A stretch of 64,000 bases of DNA from Acinetobacter sp. ANC 4169 (GTDB taxonomy: Bacteria > Pseudomonadota > Gammaproteobacteria > Pseudomonadales > Moraxellaceae), in the NCBI RefSeq assembly GCF_002135355.1, contig NZ_NEGE01000014.1, positions 53,830 through 117,829 on the forward strand, read 5' to 3'. How positions within the stretch are numbered: position 1 is the stretch's first letter; every line of letters starts with the position of its first letter. Under the pieces are notes generated by a model that did not search any database, was not told the origin of the DNA, and was given only the letters and a program-made list of their open reading frames with translations. Positions 28,280 to 37,430 of this stretch are shown one piece after another. Position numbers and translations under genes: made by a program.

Positions 28280-29482
28280 TTAAATCCAGGCGTGGCGGGC
28301 AGGGAGTTTATGATTCAGGTAATAATCCCCAAGCGCATGCAATTTCCAGCGCACTGGATCATGCAGGGTATGTACCCGGGCATTGCGCCAGTGCTGATCC
28401 AGGTTGTGCTGACTCAGACTTGAACGGCTACCGCCGAGTTCCAGTAATTTTTCTGAGATATGCAGCGCTGCATCATTGGCATAGACTTTTGCTTCAGCAA
28501 CTAAAATAGAGGCTTTTGCAGCCTGCTCATCTGTCACCGATTCCAGTTGATCAAGCTTATCCAAATATTCAGCTGCTTCATCAAGTAATAAAATGGCTGC
28601 GTCTAAAAGAACAGAAGATTTCCCCACTTCCTGTAAGGTGTAATGTTCAAAACTGGCTTTTTCGACTTGTGCATCGACAATCGGACGGGCTTTATGTATA
28701 GCGCTTACGGTATCGGCAAAGGCAGCTTCGGCAATGCCGACATCAATGGCAACCTGTAATAATTGTGAATAAGCACCGCGATAATTGGGCTGACTGGAAA
28801 GCAGGCGTTCATCAAAAATCAGCAGGGGATCAACTTCAACGTGTTGAAGTCTGACTGTGCCACTAGATGTGGTGCGTTGACCGAAACCATCCCAGTTATC
28901 AACCACTTCAACACCGGCAGCCTCACGATTCACAATGGTTAAAACCACATGGCCTTCAGGATGAATGGCTTTAATCGCCAGCCAGTGCGCAAAGCTGCTA
29001 CCAGTAGAATAGAATTTTTCACCATCGACAAAATATCGTCCATTTTCAAAGCTTAAAGTCGTTGCCAATGTTTTAGTATCTTTGGTATTGCGCTCCGGAC
29101 CACCGTTGGCCAGACGTTTGCCTTGTAAAATTTCACGATAAATAAACTGTTTCTGCTGCTCTGTCCCCATAATCTGGATCATATTCAACAGCGCAATTTG
29201 ATTCTGTGGAATTTGCCCTACACTGGAATCTGCTTTGTTGATGATGCGAAATACATGCGCAAGGGTTTTATTGGAAACAAATGCACCACCGTATTGTTGA
29301 GGAATACGAAGACCGCCTAGGCCTTTCTGGCTGAACAGATCAATTTCAGCAAAAGGCAGCAAGCGCTGTTGATCACGTTGATTACGACCTTCGAGTGCAA
29401 AATCAGCCACATGATAAGCGGCATGAATCGCATCGAGATCGTTTTCAATCACATGAACATTTTCAGAAATTAAACGAGACAT
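28280..29482 (-). CDS. SfnB/DszC-like acyl-CoA dehydrogenase-fold monooxygenase (paralogue)
   Basis: A 400-residue paralogue of the gene 11 bp downstream, with the same blocks (IPQQYGGAFVSNKTLAHVFR, FYSTGSSFAHWLAI, DNWDGFGQRTTSSGTVRL, NARVHTLHDPVRWKLHALGD). First gene of the six-gene sulfur operon. Tandem SfnB-type genes may have different substrates or form a mixed complex; the sequence does not settle this. Confidence 0.88.
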   Translation of the reverse strand: MSRLISENVHVIENDLDAIHAAYHVADFALEGRNQRDQQRLLPFAEIDLFSQKGLGGLRIPQQYGGAFVSNKTLAHVFRIINKADSSVGQIPQNQIALLNMIQIMGTEQQKQFIYREILQGKRLANGGPERNTKDTKTLATTLSFENGRYFVDGEKFYSTGSSFAHWLAIKAIHPEGHVVLTIVNREAAGVEVVDNWDGFGQRTTSSGTVRLQHVEVDPLLIFDERLLSSQPNYRGAYSQLLQVAIDVGIAEAAFADTVSAIHKARPIVDAQVEKASFEHYTLQEVGKSSVLLDAAILLLDEAAEYLDKLDQLESVTDEQAAKASILVAEAKVYANDAALHISEKLLELGGSRSSLSQHNLDQHWRNARVHTLHDPVRWKLHALGDYYLNHKLPARHAWI

Positions 29483-29862
29483 AATGACACCTTAAATCGA
29501 TGTCAAAAAGCTACAAGGAATTGGCTGTGGAACTAAGCAATTGCTTTTGCAAAGCTTAGAAGAAATGTTATTTAGGATAAAAAGTGCTACATTTTGATTG
29601 AATTTGAATAAGTTAAATGTTTAAAAATAAAAAAAATATTGTTTTTGATGGAATTTTTACCAGTGAGAAAAAGCGCGGGTTATCTGCTTTAAAGATAACA
29701 AAGACAAAAAAACATATAAAAATTTAGCAAAGGGGATTCGATATTTAGCCATTTATTTTGAATAAAAAGTACATTGTAATTCCAAGGCAGGGTGACTAAA
29801 GTATCGGACTGAATTAGGTGGTTTTGACTTGGCAGAACTAAAAAAATAAACGCGGAGTTTTT
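29483..29862. other. 380-bp divergent control region between the sulfur operon and the GST gene
   Basis: AT-rich, non-coding. It must hold the promoter of the sulfur operon (likely repressed by sulfate through a CysB/Cbl-type regulator, by family analogy) and that of the GST gene. I could not point to one convincing operator. Confidence 0.4.
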
Positions 29863-30627
29863 ATGCGAATTTTATACCAGTTTCCCTTATCTCATTTTTG
29901 TGAAAAGGCGCGCTGGTTGCTCGATTATAAAGAATTGGATTATGTTGCCCATAATCTCATCCCAGGTGTGCATCGTGCATTTGCCCAATTAAAAACCGGA
30001 CAAAACCGTTTACCTATATTACGTGATCAAGAATACTGGATTGCGGATTCGACTGAAATTGCCTTATATCTGGATGAAGTATATCCGGAACATTCTTTAT
30101 TGCGTGCCGATCCGCACCAACGTCAACTGGCTTTGGAAATCAATGGTCTTGCCACCGAACTGGGCAGACATGTACGCCGTTGGGGACTTGCCCATACCTT
30201 GTCAGAAAGTGAAGAGTCGTTAGACATTTTAATTGGTGAAAAGGGTTATTTGCGTCAGTTTGAAAAATATTCCAAACCGATTATCAGAGCCTTGCTTTCT
30301 AAAGGTTACCAGCTGAATGCAGACAAGGTGGCTGAATCCAAACAGCAAATGGATAATATCATCCAAAATTTAAATGAAAGATTGATTGAAAATCATGGGC
30401 GTTATTTTGTCGGTGAACGTCTAGGTCTGGCTGATATTGCGGTATGTTCCATGCTGGCACCGATTCTTGAAATTCCGGGTACCCCTTGGGAAAAGGAGCA
30501 TGGGGAAACGCTGTCTGATAAATTTAAACAGTATAAAGAGCATTTAACGGCATTACCGTTAGGGCAATATGTACTGCGCATATATCACACTGAACGCAAT
30601 GCACGGGTGGACTGGCGTGGTGTTTAA
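29863..30627 (+). CDS. Glutathione S-transferase family protein
   Basis: A 254-residue protein. The N-terminal thioredoxin-like domain (MRILYQFPLSHFCEKARWLL, then NRLPILRDQEYWIADSTEIA) binds glutathione; a helical C-terminal domain (~90-250) follows. The SHFCEK segment puts a cysteine at the active-site helix, as in beta/omega-like classes. Substrate unknown. GGAG-like ribosome-binding site, terminator downstream. Confidence 0.87.
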   Translation: MRILYQFPLSHFCEKARWLLDYKELDYVAHNLIPGVHRAFAQLKTGQNRLPILRDQEYWIADSTEIALYLDEVYPEHSLLRADPHQRQLALEINGLATELGRHVRRWGLAHTLSESEESLDILIGEKGYLRQFEKYSKPIIRALLSKGYQLNADKVAESKQQMDNIIQNLNERLIENHGRYFVGERLGLADIAVCSMLAPILEIPGTPWEKEHGETLSDKFKQYKEHLTALPLGQYVLRIYHTERNARVDWRGV

Positions 30628-30636
30628 ACGTTATTC

Positions 30637-30670
30637 ATAAAAATACGCGCCTTATAGCGCGTATTTTTTT
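30637..30670 (+). terminator. Terminator between the GST and repeat-protein genes
   Basis: The stem AAATACGCGC / GCGCGTATTT with a CTTATA loop is followed by a T run. Confidence 0.88.
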
Positions 30671-30696
30671 CACTTAATAACTTCTTAAAGAATCAC

Positions 30697-32553
30697 TTAA
30701 CCAAATACAATCGGGTGATCAAGCTCTAAACTTGGTGTTGATGTCGGCAGAGATGTTGCATCGTAACTTGGTAGTGTACTGTTACCCGGAATTTGTTGAG
30801 TTGAGTCTGTAATACCCGGAGCAATATTGCCTAAATCAATATTACCTAAACTACTATTGCCCTGTAATAAATCAGCAAGGTTGGCTAAGGTAGTTGGGGT
30901 ATCGCCAACGAGTTGTCCAAGACCATCTTGTACGGTATCCAGATGAAAGTCACCACCCAGTAGGTCACTTAAATCAGGAAGGTTGGCATTGGCAAATAAT
31001 CCATCTAATTCGCCATTACTATCAATCAGTGCAAGCACAGGTTTCAGGGCTTCAATGACATTATTTAGGCTAGCTGAAATATTGCCTAGGTCAGGATCAT
31101 TGATGGTATCGATAATGACTTTCACCGCATTAAGGACATCATAAACCGCATCAACAGTTTCTGCTTGACTTGCATCAATTGCGCCACTAGTCGCTAATAA
31201 TTTCAGTAAAGGATTAATACCTTGAATGACGCCTGAAATAGTTTCAGGAATATTGCCTTGATTCGCTTCGGTGAGGGTTGCCACTAAGGTCGCCACACTA
31301 CCGACAACAGCAGGTAAAGCTTGTGACAATTGCGCCATATCTACAGATGAACCCTCTGGAGTAATTGATGCCAATAGCGGCATTAAATTTTCTGTAAGGT
31401 CATGTGCAATATCGCCAATCACAATATTTCCATTGCCAGCAATCAGTTTGCCGATCAGATCTGCAATTTCGCCAACATCGATGTTGCTCGAACCACCGAT
31501 TAAGCTACCCACCAGTTGTGTGATTTTCGCGATATCAATATCGCCATTACCACCGATCAGGCTACCGACCAGACTCGCAATCGCGCCAACGTCGATGTTG
31601 CTCGAACCGCCGATTAAGCCACCCACCAGTTGAGCGATTTTGGCGATATCAATATCGCCATTGCCACCGATCAGGCTACCGACCAGACTCGCAATCGCGC
31701 CAACGTCGATGTTGCTCGAACCACCGATTAAACCACCCACCAGTTGTACGATTTTGGCGATGTCGATATTGCCGCTATTGCCACCGATCAGGCTACCGAC
31801 CAGACTCGCAATCGCGCCAACGTCGATGTTGCTTGAACCACCGATTAAACCACCCACCAGTTGAGCGATTTTGGCGATATCAATATCGCCATTGCCACCG
31901 ATCAGGCTACCGACCAGACCCGCAATCGCACCAATGTCGATATTGCTCGAACCACCGATTAAACCACCTACCAGTTGAGCGATTTTAGCGATGTCGATAT
32001 TGCCGCTATTGCCACCGATCAAGTTACCGACCAGACCCGCAATCGCACCAATGTCGATCTTGCTCGAACCACCGATTAAACCACCTACCAGTTGAGCAAT
32101 TTTAGCGATGTCGATATTGCTGCTATTGCCACCTATCAAGCCGCCTACCAGTTGAGAAATAGCTTTAATATCAAGATTGCTATTATTACTGCCCAATAGG
32201 CCACTCAATAAATTGGTAATTTGAGGAATATTTAAACTCCCACCATTCGATTGAGTCAAACTGCTGATCAGGCTTTGAATATTTAAACTTGAGGCATTTG
32301 AACCAGAAAACTGACTTAACACAGTGTTGAGGTTTGTTGTGCTCAGCTTACTTCCAGAGAGGAGGTTATTTAATAATGAGCTAACTGAAGGTTGAGTGCT
32401 AGATCCCGTCAGATTAGTAATAATATTGGTGAGGCTGCCTGATGTACTTCCACCGAATAAACCACTTAATAGGCTTTTGGTTTGAGTTTCGACGGTTAAG
32501 ACAGGACTCACTTTGGTTTTTATTAAGCTTAAAATTGTAGAAGCCATGACCAT
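30697..32553 (-). CDS. Glycine-rich solenoid repeat protein, function unknown
   Basis: A 618-residue protein dominated by about 14 copies of a ~19-residue unit (for example DIDIAKIAQLVGGLIGGSS alternating with NIDVGAIASLVGSLIGGNG). The N-terminus (residues 1-120) is Ser/Leu/Gly-rich and the C-terminus (370-618) is a non-repetitive, Leu-rich, acidic region. There is no signal peptide or lipobox; the start is MVMASTIL or the second Met two codons later. The regular Ile/Leu pattern suggests a solenoid or amyloid-prone fold, possibly surface-exposed through an unusual export route. Single gene with a terminator behind it. Confidence 0.78.
   Translation of the reverse strand: MVMASTILSLIKTKVSPVLTVETQTKSLLSGLFGGSTSGSLTNIITNLTGSSTQPSVSSLLNNLLSGSKLSTTNLNTVLSQFSGSNASSLNIQSLISSLTQSNGGSLNIPQITNLLSGLLGSNNSNLDIKAISQLVGGLIGGNSSNIDIAKIAQLVGGLIGGSSKIDIGAIAGLVGNLIGGNSGNIDIAKIAQLVGGLIGGSSNIDIGAIAGLVGSLIGGNGDIDIAKIAQLVGGLIGGSSNIDVGAIASLVGSLIGGNSGNIDIAKIVQLVGGLIGGSSNIDVGAIASLVGSLIGGNGDIDIAKIAQLVGGLIGGSSNIDVGAIASLVGSLIGGNGDIDIAKITQLVGSLIGGSSNIDVGEIADLIGKLIAGNGNIVIGDIAHDLTENLMPLLASITPEGSSVDMAQLSQALPAVVGSVATLVATLTEANQGNIPETISGVIQGINPLLKLLATSGAIDASQAETVDAVYDVLNAVKVIIDTINDPDLGNISASLNNVIEALKPVLALIDSNGELDGLFANANLPDLSDLLGGDFHLDTVQDGLGQLVGDTPTTLANLADLLQGNSSLGNIDLGNIAPGITDSTQQIPGNSTLPSYDATSLPTSTPSLELDHPIVFG
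31400..32190 (-). repeat. 114-117 bp tandem repeat array (coding)
   Basis: The unit is 38-39 codons, itself two ~19-residue halves. The block CACCGATCAG recurs at 31551, 31665 and 31782, spaced 114 and 117 bp. Near-identity of neighbouring copies points to recent expansion. Confidence 0.85.
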
Positions 32554-32934
32554 TCCTTGTGTAATATATTGTTTCTTTTAAAGTGCGCTATTCTTATTTT
32601 GGTAGAGCGCCTCTCTTTTAAACTATTTCTATACATATGTAAAAGATGAGCGGTCATCGTATGCTGGATACTCGAGCGGATTAACCTTTTCTTAAAGGAC
32701 GTCTTAAATTTAAATGATTTAAAAATAAAGATTTAATAAAAATTACCATTGGTCATTTTTTATACTTAAATGACGAGTGGTAATCTAAGCATCAATCAAA
32801 TTTTCTTTATGAATTGACTAGGCTTTTGGAAAATATTTTCAGGATATTAAAATTTTGTGAAAAATAAATAATTATTGTATAACAGAGATAGCGTAATATT
32901 TTGCACATCTATTGATTATTGAAAAGAGTATAAA
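32554..32934. other. 380-bp divergent control region
   Basis: Non-coding AT-rich stretch between the repeat-protein gene and the Lrp-like gene. It contains one convincing plus-strand promoter, listed separately. Confidence 0.4.
32855..32883 (+). promoter_or_regulatory. Sigma-70-type promoter of the Lrp/AsnC gene
   Basis: TTGTGA (-35) and TATAAC (-10) separated by 17 bp, about 50 bp before the ATG at 32935. Confidence 0.55.
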
Positions 32935-33405
32935 ATGGAGCTCGACCGTTTTGACAAACAGATTCTTGAAATATTGAGTCATGAAGATGTGAACTTAAAT
33001 GAACTGTCTGAGCGCATTAATCTTTCGGTCAGTTCTGTGCATCGACGTATTAAGCATTTGATTGAAGCAAATATCATGACGCATTTAAAGCGTGATATTA
33101 ACTATGCCAAGTTGGGTTTTAGTTTGCATGTGTTATTGCAGGTTTCTTTAAATAAGCATGATACCGATACTTTTGCTAAATTTTTAGAAGAATTAGAAAG
33201 TATTCCAGAAGTGATTAATGCTTTTTTGGTGACCGGACAATCCGCTGACTTTATTGTCGAAGTGGTGGCTAAAGATATGGAAAATTATAGTGAAATTCTG
33301 TTGAAGCGGATTGGTAAAATTGAACATGTGGTGGCATTGCATTCTAGTTTTGTGATTAAGGAATATAAGGTGTTGAACTGTAGTGGCTTACTCAATCGGG
33401 TCTGA
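32935..33405 (+). CDS. Lrp/AsnC-family transcriptional regulator
   Basis: A 156-residue regulator with an N-terminal helix-turn-helix (DRFDKQILEILSH, then LSVSSVHRRIKHL) and a C-terminal RAM/AsnC ligand domain (~65-150) that binds amino acids. Target unknown. It is followed after 11 bp by a small membrane protein gene, probably in the same transcript. Confidence 0.9.
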   Translation: MELDRFDKQILEILSHEDVNLNELSERINLSVSSVHRRIKHLIEANIMTHLKRDINYAKLGFSLHVLLQVSLNKHDTDTFAKFLEELESIPEVINAFLVTGQSADFIVEVVAKDMENYSEILLKRIGKIEHVVALHSSFVIKEYKVLNCSGLLNRV

Positions 33406-33416
33406 GAGTAAATTTG

Positions 33417-33728
33417 ATGTTTAAAAAGGCACTACCATGTGCCCAAATCATTTACATTTGTTTAGTCAGTCTGTTGTTATGGCTACTGATTGATATGCTT
33501 AACATGAAAATGCATGGGTATTGGGGTGGTCGAACAGTCGATATATTGCTGTGGATTGCTCAATATTTAACTTTTCTTTATATTCTAAAAGATCGTTTTA
33601 AGAATAAATCTGTATTGAAAGCATGGTATTTAAGAATTTTTATTTCATTTCTAATGCTGATTAGTTTTACGATTTTACTGATTCCCATTTTATTTAGTTT
33701 TCATATCTGGATGGGTGGGCCATTATAA
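33417..33728 (+). CDS. Small membrane protein, function unknown
   Basis: A 103-residue protein with three hydrophobic segments (about 8-27, 38-52, 73-95). The ATG at 33417 is preferred over a TTG one codon earlier. It lies just behind the Lrp-like regulator and before a terminator, so it could be that regulator's co-transcribed partner. No family recognised. Confidence 0.6.
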   Translation: MFKKALPCAQIIYICLVSLLLWLLIDMLNMKMHGYWGGRTVDILLWIAQYLTFLYILKDRFKNKSVLKAWYLRIFISFLMLISFTILLIPILFSFHIWMGGPL

Positions 33729-33755
33729 AAAACGCACCATCAGGTGCGTTTTTTA
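33725..33755. terminator. Bidirectional terminator
   Basis: The stem AAAAACGCACC / GGTGCGTTTTT with an ATCA loop lies between convergent genes. Confidence 0.88.
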
Positions 33756-33768
33756 AATTCAGTCAGTA

Positions 33769-34518
33769 TTAGCCTTCAAGCTGTTCTAATACTTCGTCTG
33801 AGAATTCAACGTTGGTGTAAACGTTTTGAACATCATCAAGATCTTCAAGCATATCAATCATTTTCATGATTTTTTTCGCTTGGTCGATATCTGTGATTTC
33901 AGCTTTAGTAGAAGGGCTCATGACCACTTCAGCATTGTCAGATTTTAAACCTGCTGCAGCTAAAGCATCTTGTACTTCACCGAACGCTTCAGGAGTAGTA
34001 ATGACCAGAATTTCATCTTCATTTACTTCGATGTCTTCAGCACCAGCTTCTAATGCGACATCCATGATTTGATCTTCTAAAGAAACATCTTCAAAAGTAA
34101 TCTCACCACGTTTAGTAAACAAGAATGCAACCGAACCGTTAGTACCCAAGTTACCATCAGTTTTAGAGAAGCAGTGACGTACATCAGGAACAGTACGGTT
34201 TAAGTTATCAGTCATTGTTTCAACAATAACGGCAACACCACCAACACCATAACCTTCGTAAGTGACTTCTTTTAAGTCGTCGTTGTCTTCACCACCCGCA
34301 CCACGCTGAATAGCACGGTTGATCACGTCACGTGTCATGTTTACAGAGAGTGCCTTTTCAACTACAGCACGTAAACGTGGGTTGCTTGCTGCATCACCAC
34401 CGCCAAGTTTTGCAGCAGTGGTTAACTCACGAATGTATTTGGTAAAAACTTTACCACGGCTAGCATCTTGTTTTGCTTTACGATGCTTGATATTGGCCCA
34501 CTTGGAATGACCCGCCAT
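33769..34518 (-). CDS. YebC/PmpR (TACO1) family regulator
   Basis: A 249-residue protein of standard length for YebC. It opens [20 protein letters not shown] and continues [18 protein letters not shown] and [13 protein letters not shown]. Family members act as DNA-binding regulators or as translation factors that relieve ribosome stalling at proline runs; the sequence cannot choose between these. Monocistronic. Confidence 0.95.
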   Translation of the reverse strand: MAGHSKWANIKHRKAKQDASRGKVFTKYIRELTTAAKLGGGDAASNPRLRAVVEKALSVNMTRDVINRAIQRGAGGEDNDDLKEVTYEGYGVGGVAVIVETMTDNLNRTVPDVRHCFSKTDGNLGTNGSVAFLFTKRGEITFEDVSLEDQIMDVALEAGAEDIEVNEDEILVITTPEAFGEVQDALAAAGLKSDNAEVVMSPSTKAEITDIDQAKKIMKMIDMLEDLDDVQNVYTNVEFSDEVLEQLEG

Positions 34519-34631
34519 GCGAACTATGCTCCTTGTAGATTGGCTTTATGCCTAATCGAATGTGTTAAATTCTACCATAAGCCCTTTTTTCTTAGAAAGG
34601 GCTAGCTTTTGAGTTTTTAAACAAATGCTAC

Positions 34632-35213
34632 TTAGTTTTTGGTTTCAGGAATATTTTTAGCTTCGGGAATAATAATATCCAAGCCTACTTTTTCTTTGTA
34701 AAGCTGTTTTAACAAAGCCAGGTCATGATTAATTTCGGTAGGATAAATTTTTCCTAAAATTCCGCCTTGTTTGGTCTGTGAATTGGCATACATTAAAACA
34801 ATAGGTACATTTGCAGCTTTAGCAATATGCCAAAAACCAGTACGAATCGGTCTTCTTGTTTCACCTGTTTTTGCCCGGGTGGCTTCAGGTGCAATCACCA
34901 GATTGAATTTTTCATTTTGTTGAAAATGTTCAACCATCAATGACACGATATCTTTATTGGATTTACGATCGACCGCAATCCCACCAATGGCTTCTAATAA
35001 AGGTTTCATCGGGCCTTTAAATAATTCTTTTTTAATCAGGGTATGAATTTTCATATCATAAATCTGGAATAGCGCTAGGGAAAGCACGGCATCCATCATG
35101 GAAGTATGTTCAAAACCAACAATGACCTGCTTATTTTCGAGTACATCGGGTTCAACGTGATAATTCCATCCTGCAAGTTTAAATGCAGATTCACCAATAA
35201 ATTTTTTTAACAT
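34632..35213 (-). CDS. PlsC-type 1-acylglycerol-3-phosphate acyltransferase
   Basis: A 193-residue acyltransferase with the catalytic HTSMMD (Hx4D) motif, GGIAVDRKSN, and APEATRAKTGE, the glycerophosphate-binding block. It adds the second acyl chain in phospholipid synthesis or acts on a related lipid. I begin at the Met at 35213; an in-frame TTG at 35303 adds 30 residues that do not look conserved. Neither has a strong ribosome-binding site. Confidence 0.8.
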   Translation of the reverse strand: MLKKFIGESAFKLAGWNYHVEPDVLENKQVIVGFEHTSMMDAVLSLALFQIYDMKIHTLIKKELFKGPMKPLLEAIGGIAVDRKSNKDIVSLMVEHFQQNEKFNLVIAPEATRAKTGETRRPIRTGFWHIAKAANVPIVLMYANSQTKQGGILGKIYPTEINHDLALLKQLYKEKVGLDIIIPEAKNIPETKN

Positions 35214-35516
35214 GGATATGAGGGATATTTGGTAATACGAAAGTGGGCTAATTTCTGCCTGTTCGTATTTATAGTCAAGTGCTGATGAGTTAAAAATAAT
35301 CAAATAAATACACTTTACATAGCTTTTAAAAATACAGCCATTAATTGTTTTATATATAAAACAGTACTAATAAAGACTTAAAAGATATTATGAGATATAA
35401 ATTAAGACTGAATAGTGACTATCCAGATTAAAAAATACCTATTAGACTTTTGTCGAAGATAAAAGTTTTTAAACATATGACCCGACCGGGCAACTGTTTA
35501 ATGAGGATTGAAAAGA

Positions 35517-35630
35517 ATGATGTATGTTTCGACTTTTCTATTAGCGTTTTGTTTGTTCATGCTCGTGGTTGTGTGGTCTTTAATCGAAATTCGCATTGAA
35601 GAGCATAAAGAACGCAGTCTTGAGTCTTGA
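35517..35630 (+). CDS. Small single-TM membrane protein
   Basis: A 37-residue frame beginning MMYVSTFLLAFCLFML, with one membrane segment and a charged tail (IRIEEHKERSLES). GAGG stands ~10 nt before the ATG. Its composition is typical of a small inner-membrane protein. Not confirmed beyond that. Confidence 0.45.
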   Translation: MMYVSTFLLAFCLFMLVVVWSLIEIRIEEHKERSLES

Positions 35631-36130
35631 TCACCAGACAAAGCTTAAAAAATTCGACTATTTTAATTTTTTAAATCGTTATTTAAAATTTATATAAAAA
35701 TTGAAGTAATAGTTTTTAAGTATAATTTATTCATCTTTTTTTCATGATTTTCATTTCAAAAATGTGATGATAGGAATGACTTGATTTAGTTTGGATATTT
35801 TTAAAACTAAATACTCAATTACAATCTGTTAAAAGGTGATTGTTTAAAGCAACCCAATCATTATTCTATTTTCTTCATTAATAACGTCTCTTAAAAATTG
35901 TGAGTTGTACTCAATTTATTAGCGGGAAATATTGGTATAGCATCCTCATATAAAAGTTTCTAACGTTTGTCATAGATACACATGCTCAGTAAATTTGTAG
36001 ATCGTTTAGGGTAGGGTGGGACTAAGTTCTATAAAAAAATAATAACCTTTTAAAATGTGCTAAATAATTGTTGTGTTACTGTGCAAGTGAAAGCAAAAAT
36101 GCTTGTTTTTTGAAAAAATCTTCGTTAGTA

Positions 36131-36160
36131 TTGCCTCGCTTGAACTTGTTGATATATAAC
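36131..36160 (+). promoter_or_regulatory. Probable promoter of the tRNA gene
   Basis: TTGCCT (-35) and TATAAC (-10) with an 18-bp spacer, ending 15 bp before the mature tRNA 5' end. Confidence 0.45.
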
Positions 36161-36175
36161 AAATTCAGCTTATAA

Positions 36176-36252
<77 letters not shown>

Positions 36253-36262
36253 TATAAAACAA

Positions 36263-36296
36263 CCCCTTACGTGTATTAATCGTAAGGGGTTTTTTA
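36263..36296 (+). terminator. Terminator of the tRNA gene
   Basis: The 9-bp stem CCCCTTACG / CGTAAGGGG is followed by six T. Confidence 0.88.
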
Positions 36297-36310
36297 ATTA
36301 AAACAAAAAA

Positions 36311-36329
36311 GGTAGCAAATAGGTAGCAA
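36311..36329 (+). repeat. Short direct repeat GGTAGCAA x2 before the first island gene
   Basis: Two copies of GGTAGCAA (36311-36318 and 36322-36329). The second supplies an AGG ribosome-binding site for the ATG at 36331. Similar short repeats flank integrase genes at tRNA sites, but no integrase is present here. Confidence 0.5.
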
Positions 36330-36330
36330 T

Positions 36331-37044
36331 ATGAATGATCCATTTGGACTTAGATTGTCGAATGAAATTAACTTAGGTATTCAGAAACGATTGGAAAGTG
36401 AAAAACAACAAATTAATGAATCAGTTCTTTATTTAGATTTAAATTCGACTAAATCAAAAGTACCTATATATACGGTTTTACAAATTGTACTAAAAAAAAT
36501 TGAAGGAGAGTCGAGTAAAGTAGATCAACTTTCTGAAGCTCAGATTGTGCAATATTATCGATCTATTTTGTTAACCCTTAAAAGTGCAATGAAGTCATCT
36601 GAGAAAATTATTATTATTGAAACAGAAAAGCTTTCTTATCCTATTACAGAAGATTTCTTAGATATTCTTATAAAAGAAGGTCTTCCGGAAGGAAATGAGT
36701 TAGGGCTATGGCGGCGGTTTTCTAAAAAATATGAGGACTTTGTTATTCCCATAACAAAAATTAAAAAATTTCTTTTAAGAATTAATCGTTATCAAAATAT
36801 TCAACCACAAAAAAGTTCGACCTCTACACAAGCGCGTCAGGAATTTCTAATTAAAATTTATAAAAATTTAAGTAAAGAAGATCAGGCTTTTTTAGATGAT
36901 AAACCACAAGGTAAGCACGGAATAAAAGATAAAGTTCGTAAAAGTATTTCGGATGAAGAATTTACTCTTCACTTTGCAGACATTGACCATAATTTTGATA
37001 ATTCATGGAAAGCTGTAAGAAAAATATTGAAAAAAGAAAATTAA
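36331..37044 (+). CDS. Unrecognised island protein
   Basis: A 237-residue, Lys/Glu/Ile-rich, mostly helical, soluble protein. No family, signal peptide or catalytic motif was recognised. It is very AT-rich, in line with acquired DNA, and occupies the place next to the tRNA where an integrase would normally lie, but it lacks the tyrosine-recombinase R-H-R-Y pattern. The C-terminal part (from about residue 165) is lysine-rich and might bind nucleic acid. Confidence 0.65.
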   Translation: MNDPFGLRLSNEINLGIQKRLESEKQQINESVLYLDLNSTKSKVPIYTVLQIVLKKIEGESSKVDQLSEAQIVQYYRSILLTLKSAMKSSEKIIIIETEKLSYPITEDFLDILIKEGLPEGNELGLWRRFSKKYEDFVIPITKIKKFLLRINRYQNIQPQKSSTSTQARQEFLIKIYKNLSKEDQAFLDDKPQGKHGIKDKVRKSISDEEFTLHFADIDHNFDNSWKAVRKILKKEN

Positions 37045-37217
37045 TTTAAAGCAAAAGGATAATTATCTTTTATTTTTATTATTTTTTAAATAAAGTTAAA
37101 TAAATCACTGATAATAAATAATATTATAAATATTTTTATTCTTATATTTATCTTTTTACTTATCTTAATTTTTCATCAAAACTATTTATAACTTCTTTAC
37201 GTTGTTGGTAAATTTTT

Positions 37218-37430
37218 ATGAATAGTAATGATTTGAATATTGATCAGATTAATGATTTAGCATTGCTCACAACTAATCAAACAGCCCAGATTTTCGAGTT
37301 ACAGCCTCAAACATTACGTAAGTGGGCAATGGATGGTAGCGGGCCAATTCAGCCCATCAAAATTGGTAATCGTTTAAGGTGGAAATTAAAAGATATAAAA
37401 AAACTCTGTAACGCTGAGGGAGATGAATAA
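37218..37430 (+). CDS. AlpA/MerR-like helix-turn-helix protein
   Basis: A 70-residue DNA-binding protein with a winged-helix pattern (LLTTNQTAQIFELQPQTLRK, then IKIGNRLRWKLKDI). Small proteins of this type act as excisionases or activators in phages and satellites. Its stop overlaps the start of the next gene (TAATG), so they are coupled. Confidence 0.75.
   Translation: MNSNDLNIDQINDLALLTTNQTAQIFELQPQTLRKWAMDGSGPIQPIKIGNRLRWKLKDIKKLCNAEGDE

Larger units (their letters stand above)
35304..36175. other. 870-bp AT-rich intergenic region at the island edge
   Basis: It holds one likely small gene (35517-35630) and the tRNA promoter. The rest is AT-rich with no coding frame, RNA family or inverted repeat I can support. 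Confidence 0.4.

Noticed and set aside
31271..31864. Plus-strand frames across the solenoid repeat gene with Pro-rich repeats
   Set aside because: They are the antisense reading of the minus-strand repeats and have no start signals.
31400..32190. Regular repeats that could suggest a CRISPR array
   Set aside because: The repeats are in frame, encode a repeat protein, and there are no unique spacers between short direct repeats.
36331..37044. Possible integrase next to the tRNA
   Set aside because: The protein lacks the R-H-R-Y residues of tyrosine recombinases and the motifs of serine recombinases.
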